Origin: Incurvaria masculella
Taxonomy: Eukaryota; Arthropoda; Insecta; Lepidoptera; Incurvariidae
NCBI GenBank assembly: GCA_946894095.1
Contig: OX335652.1
Location: 18,871,001-18,935,000 of the forward strand
Direction of reading: 5' to 3'
DNA: 64,000 nucleotides
Part shown: positions 13,401 to 24,605 of the stretch, in pieces
How the letters are laid out: each line of letters opens with the position of its first letter
How positions within the stretch are numbered: position 1 is the first letter of the stretch
Translations under genes and position numbers: made by a program
Notes under the pieces: model-generated
The model's input: only the letters and a program-made list of their open reading frames with translations
What the model was told of the DNA's origin: nothing
Database searches by the model: none

Positions 13401-13823
13401 CGCACTCTCCCCTCTCCCCGCTCATCTTTCCTCCCGGCTCCCCTCTGCCCTGCGATGCGCAGTCGCTCAGGGTCATACCCCTCCTCTGTACCCGCTCTCC
13501 ACCCCTCTGCCGGCGTTGGCCTTGGGCGCGTGAGCCGTGTTCTTATTATTTTATTATTATTTACCTGTCGCTAAGCAGAGCATTATTCGAGTACTTTCGA
13601 ACGTTGTACCTGCGCGATCGCTCAGGGTCATACCTCCGCCTTTCGGCGCCCCCCTCTACGCCCCTCAGCCTGCGATGACCTTGATTTTATGTTTAGTCAG
13701 ATGTGCGTAAAACAAAAGTATTATTTTTACTTGTCGCTAAGCGGGCAACTTTCATATGCCTATAGGACGCTACTTTGTTGTATTTATATATCATGTTTTG
13801 AGTGTGGAGGCTGGCCGTCCACA
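10410..13823 (+). repeat. Module B, copy 2
   Basis: This copy is identical in length to B1 and almost identical in sequence. It is preceded by module A instead of D and followed by module A instead of D. Its subrepeat array lies at 12462-12811 and its 17-bp direct repeats at 13463 and 13618. There are no coding frames beyond the same short ones as in B1. Confidence 0.92.
12462..12811 (+). repeat. 131/132-bp tandem subrepeat inside B2
   Basis: This is the same 2.5-unit array as at 2583-2932, offset by 9879 bases. Confidence 0.9.
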
Positions 13824-16800
13824 CACTCCTTGATAATTAAACAATACCTTCATTCACTTAATACCATACGTATATGTATATATATATATATTTATTTATA
13901 CCGCAACGCGTTCCCCTTCTCCAGTTTGCCTTTATTTTTTTTTCAAAACCCTACCACTAGCATGATACACCTGCTCGAACTACGTTACAATAATACTCAA
14001 AACGCAAGCCAAAATACTTGGCCGTCAATATTATGTCAATCTAAATAAATTCAGATTTGTGTCCGAATAATCTCAAAATACGAAAATAGTATTCACCGAA
14101 TTGTATTAAATTTAAAATACCCGTCAACATTATTGTTAAGAGAAATCAATAAAAAATTGTTAAATAAATTATAATTATATCTTTCTCCAAAAGGTAATAC
14201 ACCATCGCCCACTATCAACACGGTCAGCAACGGGATCCCCTATATACAGTAACCGACCCATCCCTAAGTCATCAAAAATAAATATTTCCCATTCCACACC
14301 TCTCGCTCTCGTATACGATGATGACGTCAACCTTCTTGTGGCTAAACCACATGCTAACATCACCCCGACTAACATCCAAACATCATGATATCGCATGTTC
14401 GCCCCCACCTTCATACAATAATATATCCACAACTCGTTATCGCGAAGCCACCCACACATCACATTATCCTCCCTAAGTCCAACACTCGTACTATTACGCA
14501 CCTGCGACCCGAACATTCAGATCTCAGATTTCATCGGAATAGACTGTCACAACAAATTCACCCCTTTTTTTTTCAATCTCTACGGAACCCTAACTCTAGT
14601 TTATCTCGCCCTCACATAAACTCATAGTCATTACTAATTCTCGTTCCGTTCTCGAACTTCCTCACTCACCCAAGGCTACTTGCACTTCAATGTTGTAAAT
14701 ATGTCTAAGTAATTGCACTATAACTCGTAAAATTGTAATCACTTATTCCTAATATTTTTCCCCTATCAAATAACACCAACTTAAAACTCAAAGTAAAACA
14801 ACAAAACCCCGATGGAATATCGTAACCTTCAAGGAGTCTGTCTTCTTCAATATCTAACATCCATAACCATTCCTTCATTCATAATTAATCCATCTATCTT
14901 TAAATAAACCCCAACGCAATCTCTAGAATAATGGTAATAAGCGCGCGTGGTTCCGTTATTCAATAATAATATCATTCTTGACGCTCCTACCGCGACCCTA
15001 GACACAAGACGCACGAACCACGTGACCCGCCGCTCGCGCCACCAATCCATGTGACTGTATAGGTATGTACACCCGCTGTTCAGCGCGCGAGTTCACCCCG
15101 CCCCGAGTCGGCACCACCGCACTGAACGAACGACGGTTGGAGCGGCAAGGAACGTCCCGCGCCCCATCTAAATCAATGTTACCTCGCAATACTATAATAA
15201 CCCCACAAAATATGTAATAATGTAATAAAAATAACAAATTATAATAATTATTATTTCCTTCCTTGCTTTCACAAAAGTTTTAACCAATATTTAAGTTACG
15301 TGATGGTTTACAACCTAAGTTCCCATGTTTTTCTACTCACCCCATTCTAATACCAATATTATACCTACTCCCACACTTCGTCTTCGTTACGGACCCCATG
15401 CGACAACCAAAATTTTACATATGAACGAAATATTATAAATATTATTAGTTCAAATTTGCTCATACCTCATTTTAAAATATACCTCTCCGCACAACGACTT
15501 ATTTACCCTACCACTCTTTACCTTTGTTTCGATTAATATATTACATATGACCAGTGCACTTTATCAATACTTTCCCGTGACCAATGGTCAACACAAATAT
15601 TACGCACACGATACTTCTACAATCTCAGCCACGTGTTCGACTCATGATCTCTCTAATACTCAGCGGAGGATCAGACGCCTCGGTAATTCAGGCTCACTTT
15701 TAAATCAGTCGCCCCCATAATTTCGACAGGGTACGAACATTTAATTAATGTTTTTACGAAATAATTTAAAGTGAAATGGTAAATCTACAGCAAGCGTAGT
15801 CAATAATAGTAATTAAAACATAATTTCATAAGGCTTGGTCGCCCCCACAACATTGCCGCCATCCCTCGGACCCCAATCGGCCCCCCATATAATCGGTCCT
15901 GACTGTAGCCAATCCTTTCGTCTAGTAATCTGTAATTTTCCTATAGTAAAATAGAAATCTATGTTCATATAAATACTAAGACAACATTCGCCTTGAGGAG
16001 ACATTATTCAGTTCTATCCGCTCAACGGAACCAACCGATCCTAAATGCAAATCTTCCTTTGACCGATTTTCGTTCGTGGGAAATTGGTTCTCTATTTAAA
16101 GAAACCTAAAAGATATCACTTCCTTGATTGTTTACCGTAGTGAGACGTAAATTAGTTAGGTCTTATTATTTTTATTTCTGCCGACTTTAACGTGCGTGTG
16201 TAATTATAATTATTAAAATTTTAATGGTACGAGAGTAACACATGCAGGTAAGATGGAGTTCACCATAATGGTGGGTTATTGATGAATGGCACAGAACTAA
16301 ATTCATAACACTGTTTAGTACCCAATTCATTAGCACAACCAATTTTATACCGACTTACCTGCGGATAAAACATTTCAGAACACATAATTAACAATTTTCT
16401 AAGGTACTAACCTTTGTACTACTTTTTTAAAGTAATTCTGAACCCATGAGCAATAGTTTTCACACATTCTAAACTGTAGTCAAACAATTTACCTGGTAGG
16501 TACCTCTGAGCATTCCCAGAGGTAAGCGTTCGGCGTCGCGCTCGCGCGATCAACGCGTCTCTCATAACGCATCCAATGCGCTAGTGGGGCGATCACACAA
16601 CGCATTCAATGCGCTGGTGGCGTAATCACACAACCGCTCTCGTGCTGTTGAAACATCCTATACTCCCTAATCTCTTTCCATAGTTTCATAATATACATTA
16701 ATAAATTACAACAACAATGTAATATGTTAAGAATTGTTTACAAACATGATTTTATTTTTCCGTGAACTGACTAACCGCGTTTAACTATTCCCTGCTGACA

Positions 16801-17017
16801 ATTTTACGTCTTATTACTTTTATATATTTTTATTCTTTTGCTTCAAGTATTTTCTTAGTTATTTTTCGTGAACAAATACGAATAATATGACTACGCTATT
16901 TTGACCCATTTTCTTTGTTGTGTCCTTTAGTAACCTTGGTTCTTTTTAATTGTAGGATTTGCTTAAAGATATAAACAAGTCCTTGTCAACAAATCATCCT
17001 GTGGTCACGGCAACAGC
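13824..17017 (+). repeat. Module A, copy 2
   Basis: A diverged copy of 7172-10409, offset 6652 at its left end, with scattered substitutions and several small deletions that make it ~40 bases shorter. It follows B2 directly through the junction GTCCACA then CACTCCTTG, without an intervening D. The TCGCCCCCA motif is retained three times (14399, 15709, 15839) and the 33-bp tandem repeat is retained. Its two longest frames, 119 aa (13689-14048, spanning the B/A junction) and 113 aa (minus strand, 14175-14516), are interrupted in A1, so coding is unlikely. Confidence 0.9.
16567..16632 (+). repeat. 33-bp tandem repeat in A2
   Basis: Units at 16567-16599 and 16600-16632 match the pair in A1, with one GGGGCG instead of GGCGCG. 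Confidence 0.88.
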
Positions 17018-20000
17018 TGTAAACCTCCAGACCCCCCCTTAAATAGACTCCTAGCCTACATTAGCTTATACATATCTAACCTAAGTTATGTACCTTATAT
17101 TTCCCTTGGATACATCCTACATTAATTACCTATTTACCATGTATCCACTCGTCCCATTTGTTCTCCCCATTGGCTCGTGATCGTCCTATATGCTTTCATT
17201 ATTTACATTACATAACCATTCGTCTAATATATTCCCATTTACTGTTTCCTGATTTGCTCACGTTAAATCTAGTTATTTTACTACATTACTTGCTTAGGTA
17301 ACATGTATTCTCCTGAATATTGTTGTCAAATCCTCATTGGTGCTATGCCCTCCTCCTGTACCTAGCTGTCTGTCTCTTTCGGTTCTTCTAATCGGTTCCT
17401 TTCTCCCTATCCTAACCTGATACATAATCTCTCTCTCTCTCATACACGCGCTCTCACATACAAACACAAATCTGAATTGATTGGAATAGAGCATTTCAGC
17501 ATGCCCAGAACTTCAAAAAAATTTTTACCCCATGGGGTAATGGTGACGCCCCTCACAGTCCAAGGTCCATCCATGGCACTGTTATCCCGCGTCCCCACAT
17601 GATCGCCTTCCTGCCTTCAGGCTGTATATGCGACCTCTGCTTCAAAAAGCGGCGGCCAACCATCCTGAATATGGCCTCTGAACACCAAGGCTCAATTCCC
17701 GTGTAAGGATATATGAGTTTATGTGGTTCATTATATACCAATTGGGGTATTGGATTTACAACATGACCACTATATATTTTGAGTGTCCACTGACAACGTC
17801 AAGTACGACACATTAGGTATCACAAGAATTTTCGTTTTGTCAGCCGATCAAACGGTGACTGAAAACTACGGCGGGTGACCATAGTTACGAATCTGTCTTG
17901 TACCAGCCCACATGAATGAAGGACATACCTCAGACCCTCCCATCTGCCATTACTAATGCATGGACATAAGGGTAGTTTCGTGAACTGCTCCGGACGTACC
18001 AAAGCGTAGTCACTTTAAAGATTTTCGCGTCTAGTGACATTAGTCACACGCGTTGCCAAGCCTTTCCTGGACTCAGGGTAGGTCATGAGAGTGTCTCCAC
18101 ATTTTCACGGTTCCGGCACTTGGCAGATCGTGGTAAAGCCAATAAAGGCTTTCAGAAGAGCTGATAGAAACAGCAGTTCAAGATATGCGGTTATCCGCAG
18201 TCATGACAAACCCTCAAGGTTGTCGACTAATTTAAGCAGGGAAACAGGAAGTTGCCTGCGAAATGTACACTGAGGTCAATCCAAGATGGATATGCCTTCA
18301 GATTTTGTATTTATTAAGATAGTCAACCTGGTCGCCGGTTGTCAAGCGAACCAGAGTATGGCCTCCGCCTTCCTCTCAAACGAGGTGAACATTTTAATAT
18401 TGGAACATGACTCCCAGGTCTAAATGCCAACAATTTAAAATACGGTGTCATAGTGTCATTTATGTTCAGAGAGATATTTGGTATGTATTGTATTATCGTA
18501 GTGTATTTTTTTTGCGATAATGTCAATACTATATTTTTCTTTCATGGTTCTCTAGAGTTTGACTGAGTATGAAAGTCTTAATGGGTTCCGGCTCCTTTCA
18601 GTATAAAGGGGTACCGCCCAATCTAACTTGAGGCTCAAATTCAGGATCCGCAGCTTCTCGGAATGTTCGTTAGTGATGCTACGTTTACGTTTAAGGTACA
18701 ATCAATCTGGCATGGAACCTCATAGAGATCCCAGACCCGACCGATGTCCCGTATTGCCTCGTTTTCTGGCTGCACTGCAAACAAAAATCCACATAGCGTG
18801 CACAAGTATGTGGATTAGACATGCTTCCCACAACTCAACATCCATCGCCTTAACATTTCTGTGGAGAAATATCGTTTTATTCTTTTGTAGCTAGCTAGAT
18901 AGATTTTTGTCTAGAAAAGCGAACCGGTGTACGTGACAATTCCGTTGCCCCACTATGGACTCTCGGTCCTACTATTCAACACTGATCCTAGGAATTTAAT
19001 ATCTTTCTGGTTCAGCGTGCGCTGACGCACTCCCTCATTTCACTCACACCCAAACACTCCTAAGCCCTTCCTAAATATAGTCCATATAAATCAAACACAG
19101 AAACCCATCCTCCTGTGAGGCGAGATTTTATTCCACGTAAAACCACAGCCTGTGACCCTCGTCCGAGGCATCGGACCTTCAATACCCACGTGAGGCCCTT
19201 CCTGAATACTGTATACATTATTCGAACACAGAAAACCCTCCCCCTGTAGAGCAAGATTGTATTCCACGTAAAACCACGGCCTGTAACCCTCGTCCGAGTC
19301 GACGAACCATCATTACACACGCGAGGTCCTTCCTAAATATAGTACAAATTATCTGAGCTCAAAAGAACCCTCCCCACTGTAACCAGGGATTTTATTCCAC
19401 TTAAAACTTTACCTAGAACTTTATAAAATCTCCTTCCATACTATTCGTTATTCAAAATGCAGTACATCCTCATATCTAATCCTTCATCCAATGCGCTTGC
19501 GCATCTTCCAGGCCGCGCGAGCTTCGATATACAATCAATACATATGCCGTCACCTCCCCCACACGGGGCTCCTCCTCGCAGTTTGCTACCGTTTCTGGTC
19601 CCCAAAAATATGTACAGACTTACCAAGGTCCAGTGCCGTCCATTCTTTCACTCTATTTTAACAAAAGCTGTTTGCAAATCTACCTACTCTGCAAGAAAAC
19701 ATTGATTATTTAGCTAACTCATCTCGTTCCTAAATTTGCACTTTTGCTACTTTCTCAAACTCAATGACTCGTTTCAATGTCCCCAAACAAAATCTAAACG
19801 AGGGAAAAGACTTTGCAGGTGCAAATTCCTTAGTAAAACACTTCCGCGTATTCAACCTACGTGCCGTAAGCCCTGAATAGAGGCATACTGCCCCAGAGAC
19901 TCGCTCGCCACCGACTGACGAGGGACGCGCGCGCCTTTTCTGTTCTAGGCTCTGATCCCCCTCGCCCCTCCCTTGGAATCCCGCCATTTTTCGAGTGGTC

Positions 20001-20270
20001 ATGCGCACTCTCCCCTCTCCCCCGCTCATCTTTCCTCCCGGCTCCCCTCTGCCCTGTGATGCGCAGTCGCTCAGGGTCATACCTCCGCCCCCTCTACGCC
20101 CCTCAGCCTGCGATGACCTTGATTTTATGTTTAGTCAGATGTGCGTAAAACAAAAGTATTATTTTTACTTGTCGCTAAGCGGCATCGCGACGCAACTTTC
20201 ATATGCCTATAGGATGCTACTTTGTTGTATTTATATATCATGTTTTGAGTGTGGAGGCTGGCCGTCCACA
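17018..20270 (+). repeat. Module B, copy 3 (internally deleted)
   Basis: The most diverged B copy, with many substitutions relative to B1 and B2. It is ~160 bases shorter, mainly because one of the two 17-bp repeats (TCGCTCAGGGTCATACC) and the 138 bases between them are missing near 20065. It also has a small insertion in the GCTAAGCGG region near 20180. Its end GTCCACA is at the same base as in B1 and B2, but the neighbour is now a truncated LINE. Confidence 0.9.
19065..19413 (+). repeat. 131/132-bp tandem subrepeat inside B3
   Basis: This is the same 2.5-unit array as in B1 and B2, with about a dozen substitutions. Confidence 0.88.
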
Positions 20271-21434
20271 CCTCGCACAACTAACCCATTACGTCACAAA
20301 AAACATAGAAGGGGGTAGTCAGGTTGATGTGATCTACACTGATTTTGAAAAAGCTTTTGATCGTGTGGACCACACCATCCTGACCATCAAACTCAAATAC
20401 TTGGGGATTCATGGGGATTTATTAAGATGGATAGAGTCATATCTTTCAAACAGATCGCAGGCAGTCGTAATGGGTGGTTTCAGATCAGATTTTATAAGTA
20501 TACCTTCAGGTGTACCCCAGGGCTCGCTACTGGGGCCGCTGTTTTCAATGCCTACCTTTTTGACATAGGCAATTTCATTACTCACTCAAGACATTTAATG
20601 TATGCCGATGACAAAAAGGTAATAAAAGTAATTAACGAATATACCGATTGCGAGAACCTTCAATCTGATTTGATCCTGCTTTCTAAATATTATAAACTTA
20701 ACAGAATTAATGTTAATGCCGATAAATGTCTACAGATATCGTTTACCCGCAGTGTGAAGCCAATAATTTTTAAATATGCAATGAACAATGCTCCAATAAA
20801 TAAAGTAGCTTCAGTTCGTGACCTAGGTGTAATATTAGACGAAAAACTACTTTTTTCTGAAAATTTAGATGCTATTACCGACAAGGCGTATAAAAATCTT
20901 GGTTTTATTATGCGCGTAGGAAAACCCTTTAAAAATATTGATTGTTTCAAAACATTGTTTTATGCCTATGTTCGAAGTGTACTAGAATATGGGTCATGCA
21001 TATGGTCTCCTCAATACCTAACTCACAAAGCTCAAATTGAACGGATCCAGTCAAAATTTATGAAATACGTTAATTTTAAATCAAAGCATAAGTTACATTC
21101 CTACTTAGATAGATGTAATCATCATAACTTCTTAACACTCGAAGAGCGCCGGATTTTACTAGACATGTCGTTCCTCTTTGATTTGGTAAATAGTCGAATA
21201 GATTGTCCCGAGCTCGTTGGTGAAATCACCTATAATGTACCAATCCGCCGCACACGACACACTCATCTATTTCATACTCAACTACACCGCACAAACTACG
21301 CCCAAAATTCTGTTGTTTCACGACTCGTTAATACCTATAACAGTAGTTTTAGTAATGCAGATCTTTTTTCAACCACAAAACGCAATTTTAAAAATATGAT
21401 TAAAAAACACTTACTATTGCAAAGACAAGAGTAA
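20271..21434 (+). pseudogene. Partial reverse transcriptase of the LINE, one frameshift
   Basis: The predicted role was copying element RNA into DNA at a chromosomal nick. The first frame, open to 20568, carries the RT motif A region YTDFEKAFDRVDH and the conserved PSGVPQGSLLGPLF block. A one-base loss near 20543, in a T-run, moves the reading frame; the second frame runs to the stop at 21434. It contains the catalytic YADD (20601-20612), the block VRDLGVILDEKL and the C-terminal motif SVLEYGSCIWSP. Apart from that frameshift the RT domain has no stops, so the insertion is fairly young. The N-terminal fingers and the endonuclease are missing. The 121-aa frame that starts upstream in B3 is a fusion by chance. 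Confidence 0.9.
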
Positions 21435-21499
21435 TACAACTAATTGACAACTCATTTATAAACAATCACTTGCAAGCAAACCCTATCACTCCAACGCAA

Positions 21500-21615
21500 G
21501 TATATAAATATATATACAAATATACACACCCTCACACGCTCTCACCCTCAGCCTCTCTCACAAACCCTCTCACCCTCGCACACCCACACACACACCCACA
21601 CACACACGTACACTT
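21500..21615 (+). repeat. TA/CA-rich microsatellite in the LINE 3' UTR
   Basis: TATATA followed by CACACCC-rich sequence gives a spurious 62-aa frame. Confidence 0.8.
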
Positions 21616-21885
21616 TTGTAACTCACCCTACCTACACAAACATGCGCAGGTAATGTAATGTAATGTATACTACAATGTATTTTCACTTGTTCTCCTTTTT
21701 TCTCTTTTCACGCATTTTATACTACCTACTTACTTATATTAATCTACAAAATTGTAAAGGTAATTAGAGGAAATCTGTAATTGGCTTTAGTTTAAGGTAA
21801 TTTTAATTTTTAAAAATTGTACTAGATATGTAAGCTGTTGATTTCCCAAATAAAATAAAAATAAAATAAAAAAAAAATTAAATTT

Positions 21886-22420
21886 TTTGTAAATCTTACC
21901 AAATAATACACTATGCACATTGTCTTTTTTGTGGACATGTTGCATCTTCCTCACGGAGCCTGTCTTATTCTTTGAAACAGAGTGGGCAGTCTGAGTTCTC
22001 ACCGAAATTGGCGTTTACGGCAAACCGATCGACTGGCGTTTTCTCCACACTCCATACAAGTTTTTACTAGATATTCTGTGGTTTTACTTCTTCAAGCTGT
22101 CAAAGTCAAACGCGGACTTCCGATTTGTATGAAAACGCGGAGTGGACGTAAACGGCAACGTCGACGTATTTACGGCAACGTTGAGTAAGCTGTCAAATCA
22201 AGCTCGGACTCGCAAATGTTAGTTCGCTTAACGCCCGCTGCGCGCGCTCATCAATTTCTCCATACATTTGAAAACGCCAGTCGATCGGTTTGCCGTAACG
22301 CCAATTTAGGTGACAACTTAGACTACCGGCTCAGAGAAGGTTCCAGAGCGCAACAGCACGGTTTTGTACCGTGCCCGCGAATGAGTTAGGCCCGCCGGGT
22401 TGGGCCACCTTAAAGCGATG
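21886..22420 (+). repeat. Dispersed repeat, interrupted by a TIR element
   Basis: The segments 21886-21982 and 22332-22410 together match the uninterrupted copy at 63626-63805. Shared landmarks are TAAATCTTACCAAAT, TTTTTTGTGGACAT, CACGGAGCCTGTCTT, GAAACAGAG and the hairpin GCACGGTTTTGTACCGTGC. The right end CCTTAAAGCGATGCA also occurs at 34595-34609, so this may be the 3' part of a larger family. Class unknown. Confidence 0.75.
21978..22336 (+). mobile_element. ~349-bp element with ~60-bp terminal inverted repeats, copy 1
   Basis: The two ends (21983-22045 and 22262-22331) are inverted copies sharing TCACC, AAATTGGCGTTTACGG, CAAACCGATCGACTGG and CGTTTTC. The element is flanked by CAGAG on both sides (21978-21982 and 22332-22336). 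The same host repeat at 63720-63732 reads GAAACAGAGAAGG without insert, a paralogous empty site that confirms insertion with a 4-5 bp duplication. It has no coding capacity, so it is a MITE-type non-autonomous DNA transposon. The superfamily is not determined; 4-5 bp is not diagnostic. Confidence 0.85.
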
Positions 22421-23489
22421 CAATACTGCAGTGGTACAAGTACTTATTTTGTGGCAATACTTAAAAAACATTGTTGCTGTCCACATTTCCTGTGAGTTCA
22501 CAATACCGACAGCTCAGTCGATCTAGCTTGTATCAACCTTATTATGTCAAAGTTTAATTCACTTAGAAAAAAACATCGTAATACATTGGCACGAAACAGT
22601 TAATATGTATTACTTGCTAGTTGTTCAATGTAAATGGACAATAAGTTGTGTTGCGCTAATATCATGGCAGTGGGGTTAAATATATATATATATATAAAAA
22701 ATTAACCTGACGTCAAATAAATGTTTTGTGTATCTAATTCAATTATAAAAAACGTTTCGAAACAAAACATGGAGAACATTAAAAATGATGCAAAAAAACA
22801 ATTCTAAACTTTCAAAAATAAAATCCTAATTGAATTACTGGAAGGCACCGACACTCTAATGCAACCAGAAGGTTCTTAATAAGTATTTATTGGACTTGTT
22901 TAATCGCAAGTTTCGCAATAACTTAGCTTGCAGGATTATAAAAAAGCCCAGGAGTCGCTTTGAAATTTTCTACAAAAGCCCTCCCTTATTTTTCTTCCGC
23001 TTCTTAATAACTTCCCCTGTTTATTATTCTATTGCGTTACGACCGGCAACTCTCTGGGGAGGGACATATTTTTTTCTTTTTAAAAAGAAAATACTCGGAG
23101 GCATGTTCGTTTAATATACTTAGCCTAAAAGGGGAATGCCTTTTCCTGCGAAATGAGAGCGTTCTGTTTCCCGAAGCGACTTAAGTACGTTTGCCTAAGC
23201 GCAGATGTAGGAAAATGTTATTACAATAATCAAATTTGAGAGTTTGCCAGTTGCGTTGAGTTGAGAGACCTTTGCACGAGTGCTTTTGCCCAACGTTAAA
23301 TTGTTTTTCAATCTGGGGCGATTTATAATATGTTTTGGCCGCCCGATTACTAGCATCCTTCCAAAAACTGCATCAAAACTCAAGTCGATTTATTTTTGGA
23401 CATTCACCCGAGCGGAGCCAGGTAAAGCATGATAAGAAACCTTTGCAGGCGTGACTCATTTGAACGGTCTCCTTGTAAAAATCGAATCT
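22421..23489. other. No gene seen
   Basis: AT-rich sequence with a (TA)n run at 22681-22697. Short frames (up to 74 aa) show no family resemblance. Confidence 0.6.
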
Positions 23490-23710
23490 CGACAACAGGA
23501 AGGGTAAAGCCGTCTGGGTTGGTAACAACGCATTTAATGAACGATGATCAAAGTGGCAATGAAAATGTTTCATGTTTTCCATCCAGTTAAATGAAGTCGA
23601 GCAATATAAGGGAGGTGCGGGTATGGCATCTGCATAATTCCCATGTGGTATGTTAGGCTAATATCACGACGGCCGATTTGGTATTAGACATGGTCTAGCT
23701 ACATAAAAAA
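23490..23710 (+). mobile_element. 5S-derived SINE, decayed 3' part
   Basis: The sequence follows the tail half of the SINE at 29944-30326: GGGTTGGTA, GGCAATGAAAAT, TTTCCATCCAGTT, GGCATGGCA-like, TTCCCATGTGG, GGGCTAATA-like, and a CACATAAAAAA-type end, with many substitutions. The 5S-like head is missing. Confidence 0.8.
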
Positions 23711-23763
23711 GCCAACTGTATTGGTATGTCATTAATGATTGCCATGCACTAGTGGCAACAGAA

Positions 23764-23892
23764 ATACACACTCTGTAAAAATTACATTAAGAAAAAAGGT
23801 TCATGATATACAGCCCTGTGACAGACGGACGGACATCGGAGGCTTAGTAATAGGGTTCCGTTTGGCACCCTTTGGGTACGGAACCCTAAAAA
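23764..23892 (-). mobile_element. (GTCY)n-bearing MITE, fragment
   Basis: Only the end nearest the microsatellite remains: CAGCCCTGTGACAGACGGACGGAC, short form, GGCTTAGTAATAGGGTTCCG and the terminal GGGTACGGAACCCTAAAAA. The family (MITEs with a hitchhiking GTCY microsatellite) is known from Lepidoptera. Confidence 0.8.
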
Positions 23893-24460
23893 GGGTGGAG
23901 TTTGTGAGTTAATTATGAGGCATAGCGCATAAAGTTGCTGATTGTAAATGACAACTTTTTGTACACATCCTCTGAATGACACATTCCAGGTTAGTTTTTT
24001 TAATTAAATACAGAAATGCGCTCACCACTACAGTTATAGTTTCTAACTTCATAATTTAAAGGAGTTATAACAGAAATAGCTATGAACGACCATGGCGCTA
24101 TCTACTTTGACGCACACATCCTTAAGGGCCTGGTACTAGCCAAATCGCAAAGTTAGACGAGGCACCCCAAGTTAACTAACTAAGTCTGACGATTATAAGT
24201 GACATTCTTACAATATATGATTCCTTGTCTAGGAATTGAATTATTTTCGTTAATGTATGTTTCCTTTTTCTATACAAAATACATTGCGGAAACGGTGTCC
24301 ATTTCCGAACTTTTTTGACTAAATGTAGAAATCTAAAAGCAAATGGAATTTTTTGTTTATGCATATATGCTGTTTTTGCTTATATCTAGAAATCGAATTA
24401 CTTTCAGATTTCTAATGAGTAAAATCAACTTTTTTATTTATATTATTATTTAAATAAATG
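23893..24460. other. No gene seen
   Basis: AT-rich sequence without recognisable elements; the frames here are at most 66 aa. Confidence 0.55.
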
Positions 24461-24605
24461 ATGGAATAAAAAAATATTAACAATCCATTATCAGTCTGCA
24501 GTTCTATTTGGATTTGCTGAAGCGTTTCACTACATATTATTACATTTGTTAAAAAGTGCATTTGTATGGCGCGAGTAGTTGGCTAGTCCTAGCGCCTTAA
24601 GGCTC
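24461..24605 (+). repeat. Single unit of the CAGTCTGSAG repeat
   Basis: It matches the tandem units at 28036-28375: ATCAGTCTG, AGTTC, TTGGATTT, CTGAAGCGTTT, TATTACRT, GTCCTAGCG. Confidence 0.65.

Larger units (their letters stand above)
20271..21881 (+). mobile_element. 5'-truncated non-LTR retrotransposon (CR1/Jockey-type LINE)
   Basis: The 3' part of a LINE: a partial reverse transcriptase followed by a 3' UTR that contains a CA/TA-rich microsatellite (21500-21615) and ends in an A-rich AAATAAAATAAAA tail at about 21850-21881. The endonuclease and the N-terminal part of the RT are absent, as expected from 5' truncation during target-primed reverse transcription. The left end abuts module B3 precisely. 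I see no clear target-site duplication, and the sequence after the tail is not a module of the array. Confidence 0.88.

Noticed and set aside
20203..20568. 121-aa frame joining B3 to the LINE as a fusion gene
   Set aside because: The first 24 residues or so are chance translation of B3; the frame ends at the LINE frameshift.
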